A DNA stretch of 64,000 nt from Bryobacterales bacterium (GTDB lineage Bacteria; Acidobacteriota; Terriglobia; Bryobacterales; Bryobacteraceae): contig JADKID010000015.1 in the NCBI GenBank assembly GCA_016721425.1, forward strand, positions 264,602-328,601, in the 5' to 3' direction. Under the pieces are notes generated by a model. The model searched no databases and was not told the DNA's origin. It worked only from the letters and a program-made list of their open reading frames with translations. Shown one piece after another: positions 27,007 to 34,573 of this stretch (positions are counted from its first letter, which is position 1; each line of letters opens with the position of its first letter). Both the position numbers and the translations under genes were made by a program.

Positions 27007-29013
27007 CTATTTCAGGATCTGGAAGAGATTCGAGTAGTCGTCCGTCCAGGGGCGGAAGCCGGGCTTGGGCAGCATGGCTTCGCCGCCCGCCAGCGCGGGC
27101 GGCAGGTGGGCCGCAGCTTCCCTGGTCATGAGCAATGCCCAGTTGGAACGGCGGCAGACCAGATCGTCCTTGGGTGGTTTATAGCGGTACAGCAGCGCGG
27201 TGAGGCCGTAGTGGGCTGCCGCGGCGGCGATGACGGGGTCCAGGTCGAGGTGCGAGTTGGTGATGTGCACGGCGAGGATGCCGCCCGGCCTGACCTGACG
27301 GAGGTAGGAGCCGATGGCCTCGAGTGTGACGAGATGCGTGGGGATGGAGTCGCCGGAGAAGGCGTCGAGGGCGAGGACGTCGAATTCCTGGCGGCCGTCG
27401 CGCTCCAGCATCAGGCGGCCATCGCCCATGACCATCTCGATGCTGGCGGCGGAATCTTTGAGGTAGGTGAACTCCGTGCGGGCGAGATCCACCATCTGCG
27501 GATTGATCTCGTAGATCCGCATGGTGTCGCCCTTCTGTCCGTAGGCGGCGAGAGTTCCGCAACCGAGGCCGACGACGCCGATCCTGCGGGCGCCCTGGCC
27601 CTGGGTGGCGAGGAGTGCGCGGCCGACGCCCGAATCGGGGCAGTAGTAGGCGGTGGGCCTGCGCCGCCAGGCCTCCGACATACCCTGCTCGCCGTGGTAG
27701 ATCCGGCCGTGGAGGAGGGAGCGCATCGGCCCCACCTGTTTGTCCTGATACTCTTCCACGCGCAACTGGCTGTAGAAGTTCCGGACCACCTTGTGATAGT
27801 CCTCGACGTAATACGCGCCGATCTGCCAGAGCCAGACGCCGTAGGCGACGACCAGGGCGAGGGCGGCGAGGCGGAGCCAACGCCGGAGGTCTCCCCAGAG
27901 TACGACCAGCCAGAGCGCGGCGCAGAGCGCGAGTCCGATGGGGAACTCAAGGTAGGCGTTGAAGATCATCGGGGCCAGCAGGCCCACGAACAGGCCGCCG
28001 AGGGCGCCGCCCACCGACATCATGAGGTAGAACTTGGTGAGGTGGCGGGCGCCGGGCTTGCGGCGCACCATTTCTCCGTGGCACACCATGCAGACGACAA
28101 ACAGAGCGGCTGAAAGTGCGGTCACGAGCATCTCGAGGGAGCCGCTGCCATCGTCGAGAATCCAGCCGACTCCGCCGAGTGCGAGCGGCAGCGCGGTGAG
28201 GAAGAGCGGCCGGTAGTAGAGCCGTGGGGCCTCGAAGCAGATGATGAAGCTCAGCAGGTAGAGGCTCAGCGGCAGCAGCCAGAGGAAGGGCACCGGGGCG
28301 ACGTCCTGGGTGACGTGGCGCGTGATGGCGAGGAGCAGGATGGACGCGCAGGATGCGAGAGCGATCCAGAGCAAACTGATGCTCCAGCCGGGCCGTGCTT
28401 CTGCGTCTGATTGCCGGGCCACCGCGACGGCCTCGCCGCGGGCGGAGCGCCACGCGGTCCAGGCGCAGACGGAGGCGAAGACGACATAACCGGCGGACCA
28501 GATCCAACCCTGCCAGCGCACCGTCCAGTGGGGCTCGACCAGGAACGGATAGCTGACCAGGGCCAGCATGGATGCGACATTGGAGAGCGCGTAGAGGCGG
28601 TAGGGCATGGCGCCGGCGTGGGTGCGGCCATACCAGGCCTGGAGCAGCGGGCCGGTGGTGGAGAGCAGGAGATAGGGCAGGCCCACCATCAGCGCCAGCA
28701 CGCCGACGACGCCGAGGGCCGGTTGGGCCATGCTGACGCCCTTCCAGGAGGGATTGGCGCCAATGGGCAGCGCCACCAGGCTGAGGAGAAGAAGGGAAGA
28801 GTGGACGATGGCCTGGCGGTGCGCGGTGAGTTTTTCGTGCAGCCAGTGGGCGTAGAGGTAGCCCAGCAGGAGTGCCATTTGGAAGAAGACCATGCAGGCG
28901 CTCCACACGGATGCGCCGCCGCCGAACCAGGGCAGGATCATTTTGGCTGCGATGGGCTGGATCTGAAACAGCAGGAAGGCAGAGAGGAAGATCGTAAGAG
29001 CAAAAGGAACCAT
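27007..29013 (-). CDS. Fused membrane / spermidine-synthase-like methyltransferase-fold protein
   Basis: 668 residues. The first two thirds have around ten or more TM segments (MVPFALTIFLSAFLLFQIQPIAAKMILPWFGG start and PLSLYLLSFIICFEA). The C-terminal third is a Rossmann fold with VVGLGCGTLAAYG, YEINPQMVDLA and LDAFSGDSIPTHLVTLEA, as in polyamine aminopropyltransferases with an N-terminal transporter-like domain. Its substrate is unknown; the family is often annotated as fused MFS/spermidine synthase. It converges tail-to-tail on mutS2. The hydrogenase operon lies 250 bases upstream on the same strand and is probably separate. Confidence 0.85.
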   Translation of the reverse strand: MVPFALTIFLSAFLLFQIQPIAAKMILPWFGGGASVWSACMVFFQMALLLGYLYAHWLHEKLTAHRQAIVHSSLLLLSLVALPIGANPSWKGVSMAQPALGVVGVLALMVGLPYLLLSTTGPLLQAWYGRTHAGAMPYRLYALSNVASMLALVSYPFLVEPHWTVRWQGWIWSAGYVVFASVCAWTAWRSARGEAVAVARQSDAEARPGWSISLLWIALASCASILLLAITRHVTQDVAPVPFLWLLPLSLYLLSFIICFEAPRLYYRPLFLTALPLALGGVGWILDDGSGSLEMLVTALSAALFVVCMVCHGEMVRRKPGARHLTKFYLMMSVGGALGGLFVGLLAPMIFNAYLEFPIGLALCAALWLVVLWGDLRRWLRLAALALVVAYGVWLWQIGAYYVEDYHKVVRNFYSQLRVEEYQDKQVGPMRSLLHGRIYHGEQGMSEAWRRRPTAYYCPDSGVGRALLATQGQGARRIGVVGLGCGTLAAYGQKGDTMRIYEINPQMVDLARTEFTYLKDSAASIEMVMGDGRLMLERDGRQEFDVLALDAFSGDSIPTHLVTLEAIGSYLRQVRPGGILAVHITNSHLDLDPVIAAAAAHYGLTALLYRYKPPKDDLVCRRSNWALLMTREAAAHLPPALAGGEAMLPKPGFRPWTDDYSNLFQILK

Positions 29014-29266
29014 TTTAATTCGGGGACGGTCTACTCAATTCCCAATTTCCCTCTGCGCAACGGCACGGCGCCGGGATTGTGGGTAGTGGCCCCCCCGACT
29101 AAGATCCCACAGTGCGGTGTCTGCCGCCTAGTTTGGGGGGGAGCCGCGGCGTCAGCCACGCCGGCGTCGGACCTTCCTGAACCCATGGTGCGCCGAACCC
29201 GAAGTTGGGACCAGTGGCGCATGTCATGAATTGGAGCTGACGATTGTCACCTGGCAGGCGGGGCAA

Positions 29267-30574
29267 TCACGAGCGCTGAATGTCGAGCCTCAGGAAGTGC
29301 GTGGCGCAGGAGATGCAGGGGTCGTAGTTACGGATGGATTGCTCACAGAGCAGGCGCAGCCGCTCCTCGTTGAGGCTGGCGGACTGTTCGGCGACGCCCC
29401 AGAGATCCTCTTCGATGCCTTTCTGATTCTGTGCGGTAGGAGGCACGATGCGGGCGGAGACCACCAGCCCGTGAGAGTCCAGTTCATAGCGGTGATACAG
29501 AGTGCCGCGCGGCGCCTCTGTGCAGGCGTGGCCCACTCCAGCGCGCGGGGCGGGCTCCTGGCCACCCAGACGCATGGGATCTTCCGGTGGCGGCTGGTAC
29601 TCTTCGATGATCCGGGTGGCTTCCTCCACCGCCAGCAACGTCTCGATGGCGCGCACGATGATGCTCTTGAAGGGGTTCCGGCAGGGCGGCTCTACGCCGC
29701 TGTCTCTCGCCAATTGCTGGATATGCGCGGGCAGGCGGTCAAAGTTCAGGTTGAAGCGCGCCAGCGGGCCCACGAGATAGGAACCGCGGCCCTTGATTCC
29801 GGAGTGAAGGGCGTTTGTGTAGCCGATGTGTTTTTCAAAGAAGCACTCGTTGAACTGTTCGGGTGCGACGTCGATACCCTGGCTCGAAACAACGTGCCCT
29901 TCGTTCATGGCGTACTCGGCCGGATGTCTGAGCGCGACGAACTCGTAGTTGCGTTCAAATGCCGGAAAGTCCAAAGTCCGCACCAACTCCACCATACCCA
30001 GCGCCTGATCGCGGGCCTCCCGCAAAGCCGGCAGCAATTGTGCAAGCTCCTGGGTGGCCGGCATCCGATAGAACCCACCCACGCGGGCTCCGACGGGGTG
30101 GATCTCTCTGCCGCCCAGTGCGATTACCAGTTGATTGCCGGTTTTCTTTAGCGCGAGGCCTGCTTTGACGGCTGGCCCATGGTGGCGGGCCATGGTGAGA
30201 GCGTCGGGGTAGCCCAGGAAATCCGGCGCGTGCAGGAGATAGACGTGCAGGGCGTGGCTTTCGATCCACTCTCCGCAGTAGAGCAGTCTGCGCAATGCGC
30301 GCACGGCTGGGGGCGCCTGGATACCCAGGATGCTCTCCAGGGCGTGCACCGCGCTCATCTGGTAGGCCACGGGGCAGATGCCGCAGATGCGGGCCACGAT
30401 GTCGGGGACCTCGCGGAAGTGCCGGCCGCGGAGGAAGGCCTCGAAGAGTCGCGGCGGCTCGAAGATCTTCAGCTTCACTTCGGCCACCTTGTCGCCCCGG
30501 AACCGGACGTACACTGAGCCCTCTCCTTCCACGCGGGTCAGCATATCCACCTTGATGGTTCGTGCCTTGTTCAT
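29267..30574 (-). CDS. [NiFe] hydrogenase large (alpha) subunit, group 3b type
   Basis: 435 residues. The four Ni ligands are present: C64 and C67 in RICGICP, and C420 and C423 in DPCISCATH, with H426 followed by a nine-residue tail that a maturation peptidase would remove. The site oxidises or makes H2. With the delta, gamma and beta genes directly upstream, the order matches the soluble NAD(P)-linked sulfhydrogenase type (HydBGDA). The start is ATG 30574, overlapping the small-subunit stop by four bases. No hyp maturation genes are in the window. Confidence 0.95.
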   Translation of the reverse strand: MNKARTIKVDMLTRVEGEGSVYVRFRGDKVAEVKLKIFEPPRLFEAFLRGRHFREVPDIVARICGICPVAYQMSAVHALESILGIQAPPAVRALRRLLYCGEWIESHALHVYLLHAPDFLGYPDALTMARHHGPAVKAGLALKKTGNQLVIALGGREIHPVGARVGGFYRMPATQELAQLLPALREARDQALGMVELVRTLDFPAFERNYEFVALRHPAEYAMNEGHVVSSQGIDVAPEQFNECFFEKHIGYTNALHSGIKGRGSYLVGPLARFNLNFDRLPAHIQQLARDSGVEPPCRNPFKSIIVRAIETLLAVEEATRIIEEYQPPPEDPMRLGGQEPAPRAGVGHACTEAPRGTLYHRYELDSHGLVVSARIVPPTAQNQKGIEEDLWGVAEQSASLNEERLRLLCEQSIRNYDPCISCATHFLRLDIQRS

Positions 30575-31353
30575 TCGTGTTCCGCCTCCTCCCCGGCTTT
30601 GCGGAACTGCCAGGACCATGCGTTGTAGCTGCGGAAGGCGTGGATCACTTCCTCCCGGCTCTGCCCCATCGTCTTGTACTGCGCAGCCAGCGCGGCGGTG
30701 TTGGGCGTCTCCATGGGGCCGAAACAGCCGTAGCAGCCGCGACCCATGGCAGGGCAGATTGCGCCACAGCCAGCGCACGTCACCGGGCCCAGGCAGGGCA
30801 CGCCGCGGGCCACCATCACGCACACGGTGTCGCGCCGCTTGCACTCCAGGCAGACGCTGTAGGTGGGGATGTTCGGCTTGCGCCCGGCCAGCAGCGCCGA
30901 GATGCACTCCAGTAACTGTTCCTTGTTGATGGGGCAGCCGCGCAGTTCGAAATCGACAGGGACGTGCTCGGCCACGGGCGTGGACATCTTCAGCGTGCTG
31001 ATGTGACCGGGCGAGGCGTAAACGTGCGCCACCATCTCGCCGGAATCAGCCCAGTTGCGTAGCGCCTGAATCCCGCCGGAGGTGGCACACGCGCCGATGG
31101 TGATCAGCGTGTGGCACTGCCTGCGAATCTGATGAATCCGTTCGGCATCGTGATGGGTAGTAACGGAACCCTCCACGAATCCGATATCGTAAGGGCCGCG
31201 CAGCATGGTGCTGGTAGCCTCCGGGAAGTAGGCAATCTCCACCGCGCCGGCAACGGCCAACAGATCATCCTCTGCGTCGAGGAGACTCAACTGGCATCCG
31301 TCGCACGACGCCAACTTGAACACGGCGATCTTCGGTCTGCCATTAGACTTCAT
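30571..31353 (-). CDS. [NiFe] hydrogenase small (delta) subunit
   Basis: 260 residues from ATG 31353. C17 and C20 in ASCDGCQ bind the proximal 4Fe-4S cluster, with GACATSGGIQ and RGCPINKEQL downstream. The C-terminal half has CLECKRR and a cysteine-rich block (VTCAGCGAICPAMGRGCYGC) for the medial and distal clusters. It carries electrons from the nickel site to the beta and gamma subunits. An upstream extension is possible but it overlaps the gamma gene and has no signal or homology. The start overlaps the gamma stop by eleven bases. There is no Tat signal, consistent with a cytoplasmic enzyme. Confidence 0.95.
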   Translation of the reverse strand: MKSNGRPKIAVFKLASCDGCQLSLLDAEDDLLAVAGAVEIAYFPEATSTMLRGPYDIGFVEGSVTTHHDAERIHQIRRQCHTLITIGACATSGGIQALRNWADSGEMVAHVYASPGHISTLKMSTPVAEHVPVDFELRGCPINKEQLLECISALLAGRKPNIPTYSVCLECKRRDTVCVMVARGVPCLGPVTCAGCGAICPAMGRGCYGCFGPMETPNTAALAAQYKTMGQSREEVIHAFRSYNAWSWQFRKAGEEAEHE

Positions 31354-32176
31354 ACTTGTGGATCCACTGAGCCACGGAGCGGAACGGAAAGACCGGCCCA
31401 TCCTTGCACACGAAGGCGGAGGCAAACTGGCAGTGCCCGCAGAGGCCGGTACCGCACTTCATGTTGCGCTCCATCGAGATGTAGATGTCGTCCTGGGTGA
31501 GCCCGCGAGCTTCCAGATCCATGGTCACGTAGCGGAGCATGATCTCCGGGCCGCACGCCAGGGCGACCGTCTTTGCGGGATCCAGGCGGAGCCGCCGAAA
31601 CAGAGTGGTTACCACGCCCACGTGGCCGCGGTAGCTAACTCCGCCGTAGTCTACCGTGGTGAGCACCTGGGTTTGGGGCGACTTACGCCAACGCTGCAGT
31701 TCCTTGCGAAACAGCAGATCGCGCGGGCTGCGGGCGCCATAGAGGACAGTAATGCGGCCGTAGAGTTCGCGATGAGCCAGCATGTGGTAGATCGCCGGCC
31801 GCAGCGGCGCCAACCCGATGCCGCCGGCCACCACCAGCACGTCCTTCCCCTCTGCCTGTTTCATCGGCCAGCCCCGCCCGAATGGGCCACGGACGCCGAT
31901 CCAATCGTTACGGCCGGAGTTGACCAGCGCGTTGGTAGCCTGGCCCACGCCACGTACGGTATAGGTGAGGGTGTTCCGTTTGGCGGGGTCGCCGCTGATG
32001 GAAATGGGCAACTCGGCCACGCCGAATACGTAGAGCATGCTGAACTGGCCGGGCTCGAAGGCATCGAAGGAGCTCTGGTGCTCCGGGCATACTTCCAGCG
32101 TGAAAGTGTCCTGGGTCTCCCGCGTCACTGAGCGGACCAGGGCGGGTACTGGCAGGAAGGAATCGGGGGCGGTCAT
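31343..32176 (-). CDS. Hydrogenase gamma subunit, FAD/NAD(P)-binding oxidoreductase
   Basis: 277 residues of the ferredoxin-NADP reductase/PyrK family. The FAD region has the YTVRGVGQAT strand, the NAD(P) site is VVAGGIGLAPLRP, and a C-terminal 2Fe-2S motif is CGTGLCGHC-x8-C. It should pass electrons between NAD(P)H and the iron-sulfur relay of the beta and delta subunits. It sits between the cyclic-nucleotide-binding gene (four-base overlap) and the small subunit, as in other group 3b operons. Confidence 0.93.
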   Translation of the reverse strand: MTAPDSFLPVPALVRSVTRETQDTFTLEVCPEHQSSFDAFEPGQFSMLYVFGVAELPISISGDPAKRNTLTYTVRGVGQATNALVNSGRNDWIGVRGPFGRGWPMKQAEGKDVLVVAGGIGLAPLRPAIYHMLAHRELYGRITVLYGARSPRDLLFRKELQRWRKSPQTQVLTTVDYGGVSYRGHVGVVTTLFRRLRLDPAKTVALACGPEIMLRYVTMDLEARGLTQDDIYISMERNMKCGTGLCGHCQFASAFVCKDGPVFPFRSVAQWIHKYEV

Positions 32177-32643
32177 GATGCGCTCCGCCCAAAGACGTCG
32201 AGCAGTTGCATGCGAGTGGCCGTCAGCCGCTGCTCGATGAGAGGCGCGAAGCGCTTCAATAGCTCATAGCCGAGATCGTGATCGGCCTCGCTCTTGTTGC
32301 GAAGGCACTTGGCGTCCAGCACCAGGGCGCGGACCACGCCCACCGCGCGGGTGTCGTAGTGCCAGACGTAGGGCGCAATGATCCAGGACCAGCCCAACAC
32401 GTCGTCTGTACTGAGAGTATCCACCCGAATCCCGCCCTTCTCCGGCAGCCGGATCTCCACTGCCACCTCGCCCTCGCGGATCAGGTAGAAGACATCAGCC
32501 TGTTCGCTCTCGCGGCTGAGAAAATCTCCGTCTTCAAACCGGACGTTCTTCGCGCAGGAGACGAGAGAGTGCAGGTGATGTTCCGCCAGGCCGCTGAGGA
32601 AGGGATGAGTTTTCAGCACGGCCTCCAGTGTTTCGGTCTTCAT
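32173..32643 (-). CDS. Cyclic-nucleotide-binding-domain protein without DNA-binding domain
   Basis: 156 residues consisting of a cNMP-binding fold only: FLSRESEQADVFYLIREGEVAVEIRL and DVLGWSWI, followed by two helices. There is no CRP-type helix-turn-helix, so it is not itself a classical regulator. The phosphate-binding RxS/T core (usually GEISLL...R-A) is replaced by GWSWIIAPYVWHYDTRAV, so nucleotide binding is uncertain. It is embedded between beta and gamma subunit genes with four-base overlaps at both ends, and probably modulates or scaffolds the hydrogenase. Similar small cNMP proteins occur in other group 3b clusters. Confidence 0.85.
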   Translation of the reverse strand: MKTETLEAVLKTHPFLSGLAEHHLHSLVSCAKNVRFEDGDFLSRESEQADVFYLIREGEVAVEIRLPEKGGIRVDTLSTDDVLGWSWIIAPYVWHYDTRAVGVVRALVLDAKCLRNKSEADHDLGYELLKRFAPLIEQRLTATRMQLLDVFGRSAS

Positions 32644-33782
32644 CGCGCCTCCTCGGCACGGGCCGATTCGGCGATCAGGGCCCGCGCCACTTCGGTGATA
32701 TCGATCCCAACCGGGCACCAGGCAATGCAGCGGCCGCAGCCGGTACAGCCCTGCACCTGGAACTGCTCGCGATACGATGCCAGCTTGTGCATCATCCATT
32801 GGCGGTACCGTGCCGGAATGGTGGCACGGACACTGCCGCCGTGGATGTAGGAGAAGCTCTGGGTGAAGCAGGAGTCCCACACGCGCTTGCGCCAGGCCGT
32901 TGTGCCGTCCACGCTGGAGCCATCCTCCAGGCTGGTGCAGAAGCAGGTGGGGCAGACCATCGTGCAGTTCGTACACGCCATGCAGCGGGCGCCTACGGCC
33001 TGCCACTGGCGGCTCTCCATGGCATCGCCCAGGAGGACCAACTGTGCCGTGCGCGCCTCCAGGCGTCGCGTCATGCTTTTCTGCGCCGTGCGGATCAGCA
33101 CACGGGCGGCGGCTTCATCTTCTTCCGTGGCGGGGGCCGTCTTGAGGCCAGCCAGCAGGGTCCTGCCCAGATCGCTTCCCGCTTGCACCATAAACCGGTG
33201 GGCGCCGTCCGTCAGTTCTGTCAGCACGAGGTCAAACTTCAACCCGGCCTGACGGGCGACGGCCGGTCCGGTCTCCATCGAGGTGCAGAAGCAGGTATCT
33301 GCGGGCGTTCCGCAATTCACCGCAATCACCACCGTGCTGGCGCGCATGGCGGCGTAAGGCGCGTCTGGAATCGCGGCGTCCAGAAAGACCCGGTCCAGTG
33401 CCGCCAGGGCGTGAAGGTCACAGGGCCTGATGCCGAAGAGCGCGAGTTTCGGCGGCGCCATTTCATTGGGCCTGATGTGGGTCCGTCCGTTCTCCCGGCA
33501 GACAGTGAAGAGCGTCTGCGCCGGTGGACGCAGCCAGCGCTTCCAGCTCTGCGCGCCGACTGCATGTCCGAACACCATGTTGTCCGGCCTGTGTGCGAGG
33601 CGCACCCGGCCCGCATCCTGTTCCATGGTCCAGCCGGCGGGCAATTCTTCAAACGATTGAATGGGAGCGTATGCGATCGCACCCTGGCGGAGGGTGGGTG
33701 CGATCACCTGGTAACCGCTTTGCTGCAGCAGCGGAACCAGATCGGGTAGATCTTCACGCGCTACGACCAAGGCAGGGCCCAT
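32640..33782 (-). CDS. Hydrogenase beta subunit, 4Fe-4S ferredoxin-type
   Basis: 380 residues. The C-terminal half carries two cluster-binding motifs: CMACTNCTMVCPTCFC and CTGCGRCIAWCPVG. The N-terminal half (IRPCDLHALAALDRVF and CGTPADTCFCTSM) is the conserved part of sulfhydrogenase beta subunits. It transfers electrons between the gamma flavoprotein and delta subunit. It is the first gene of the operon, starts at ATG 33782 after an AGAGG site, and overlaps the cNMP gene by four bases. Confidence 0.93.
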   Translation of the reverse strand: MGPALVVAREDLPDLVPLLQQSGYQVIAPTLRQGAIAYAPIQSFEELPAGWTMEQDAGRVRLAHRPDNMVFGHAVGAQSWKRWLRPPAQTLFTVCRENGRTHIRPNEMAPPKLALFGIRPCDLHALAALDRVFLDAAIPDAPYAAMRASTVVIAVNCGTPADTCFCTSMETGPAVARQAGLKFDLVLTELTDGAHRFMVQAGSDLGRTLLAGLKTAPATEEDEAAARVLIRTAQKSMTRRLEARTAQLVLLGDAMESRQWQAVGARCMACTNCTMVCPTCFCTSLEDGSSVDGTTAWRKRVWDSCFTQSFSYIHGGSVRATIPARYRQWMMHKLASYREQFQVQGCTGCGRCIAWCPVGIDITEVARALIAESARAEEAR

Positions 33783-33802
33783 GGAGGCGACCTCTATCAG
33801 AC

Positions 33803-33831
33803 TCTATAGCATAAGACCTGATTATCTGCAA
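33803..33831 (-). promoter_or_regulatory. Predicted hydrogenase operon promoter (sigma-70 type)
   Basis: Read on the minus strand: -35 TTGCAG (33826-33831), a 17-base spacer, and -10 TATAGA (33803-33808) with an upstream TGC extended element. The first base after it leaves about 14-20 bases before the ATG at 33782, with AGAGG in between. Spacing is optimal but each hexamer has mismatches. Confidence 0.5.
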
Positions 33832-33835
33832 TCAG
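33818..33835. promoter_or_regulatory. CRP/FNR-like dyad over the hydrogenase -35
   Basis: CTGATT (33818-33823) and AATCAG (33830-33835) form perfect six-base arms around a six-base centre. The TGATT-N6-AATCA form has the half-site spacing of CRP/FNR-family sites. It covers the proposed -35 element, so binding could repress or activate. The regulator is not encoded in the window. Confidence 0.4.
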
Positions 33836-33929
33836 AATCTGACGAGGGGTTCCCGATCGCCGCATCGTAGCGGCATCCTGTCGGGTGGCAGGGCAACGTG
33901 AGCCGGGCGGACAGCCCATCAGCCAGGGT

Positions 33930-34504
33930 GGCCGATGAGACGATGGCGAGAAGCGGCCCGCTGGGATTGCTGCACGGGTTGCCCGTGGCGCGCAAGGACT
34001 GGAACGATACCCGCGGGATTCGTACCACCTACGGATCGCGCATCTACAAAGACCATGTGCCCGATTTCTGCAGAATTGGCGAGGCATTCAAAACGCTGCG
34101 CGGATGGACGTACGAGGCGTCCTTTTCGGACTTGGTGGCCCGGCACCGGGAATTGGTGCAGGACACGGTGATCTGGGAGATGGAGCGCGGCGTGCGCATC
34201 ACGGGCAGGGAACTTGCGCGGCCTTTCTTCCGGAAGCACGAGTATTCTGTCCTGCGGGCAGCGCAGGCGCCGCCTTTTGCCGTGACGCAAGAGTGCCCTG
34301 CGGCGGTAGCAGGCGTGAAGATGGGCACGTAGATCGACTGGATGAAGTCCTGTTACTACATCTCCGCGCTTCACGCCGAAGGGGTTGCCCGTTGGAGTTT
34401 AGGTTGTTGGCCGCCACCAGGATGAATGGAGCGTCCTGCCGCTTGCCCATGCGTATGAGGCCGCCACCGGCCATACAAACTGGCGGCCGGCGATTTGCCG
34501 GTAG
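33930..34504 (+). pseudogene. Decayed amidase-signature family gene
   Basis: Pieces of an amidase appear in order on the plus strand: LLHGLPVARKDWNDTRGIRT and IYKDHVP (with the catalytic-type Lys), then directly AFKTLRGWTYEASFSDL and an RELVQDTVIWEMERGV block, then CPAAVAGVKMGT. A TAG at 34330 replaces the expected Tyr, followed by IDWMKSCYYIS, and in another frame VVGRHQDEWSVLPLAHAYEA ending TAG near 34504. The large central part with the GGSSGG serine loop is deleted. The gene cannot encode an active amidase. Confidence 0.85.
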
Positions 34505-34573
34505 CGGGCAATTGTATTTCGTCAAAACGAGACTTGAAACGCAGGGGTCTTTCCGGCACACTGTTCTAACACC

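Noticed and set aside
30575..30907. A longer start for the hydrogenase large subunit
   Set aside because: This extension reads the small-subunit gene in another frame; ATG 30574 aligns with known N-termini.
31354..31425. A longer start for the hydrogenase small subunit
   Set aside because: It lies inside the gamma gene, has no conserved sequence, and ATG 31353 begins the domain right before the cluster cysteines.
33919..34374. A 151-codon minus-strand frame
   Set aside because: Antisense to the recognisable amidase remnant on the plus strand and without motifs of its own.
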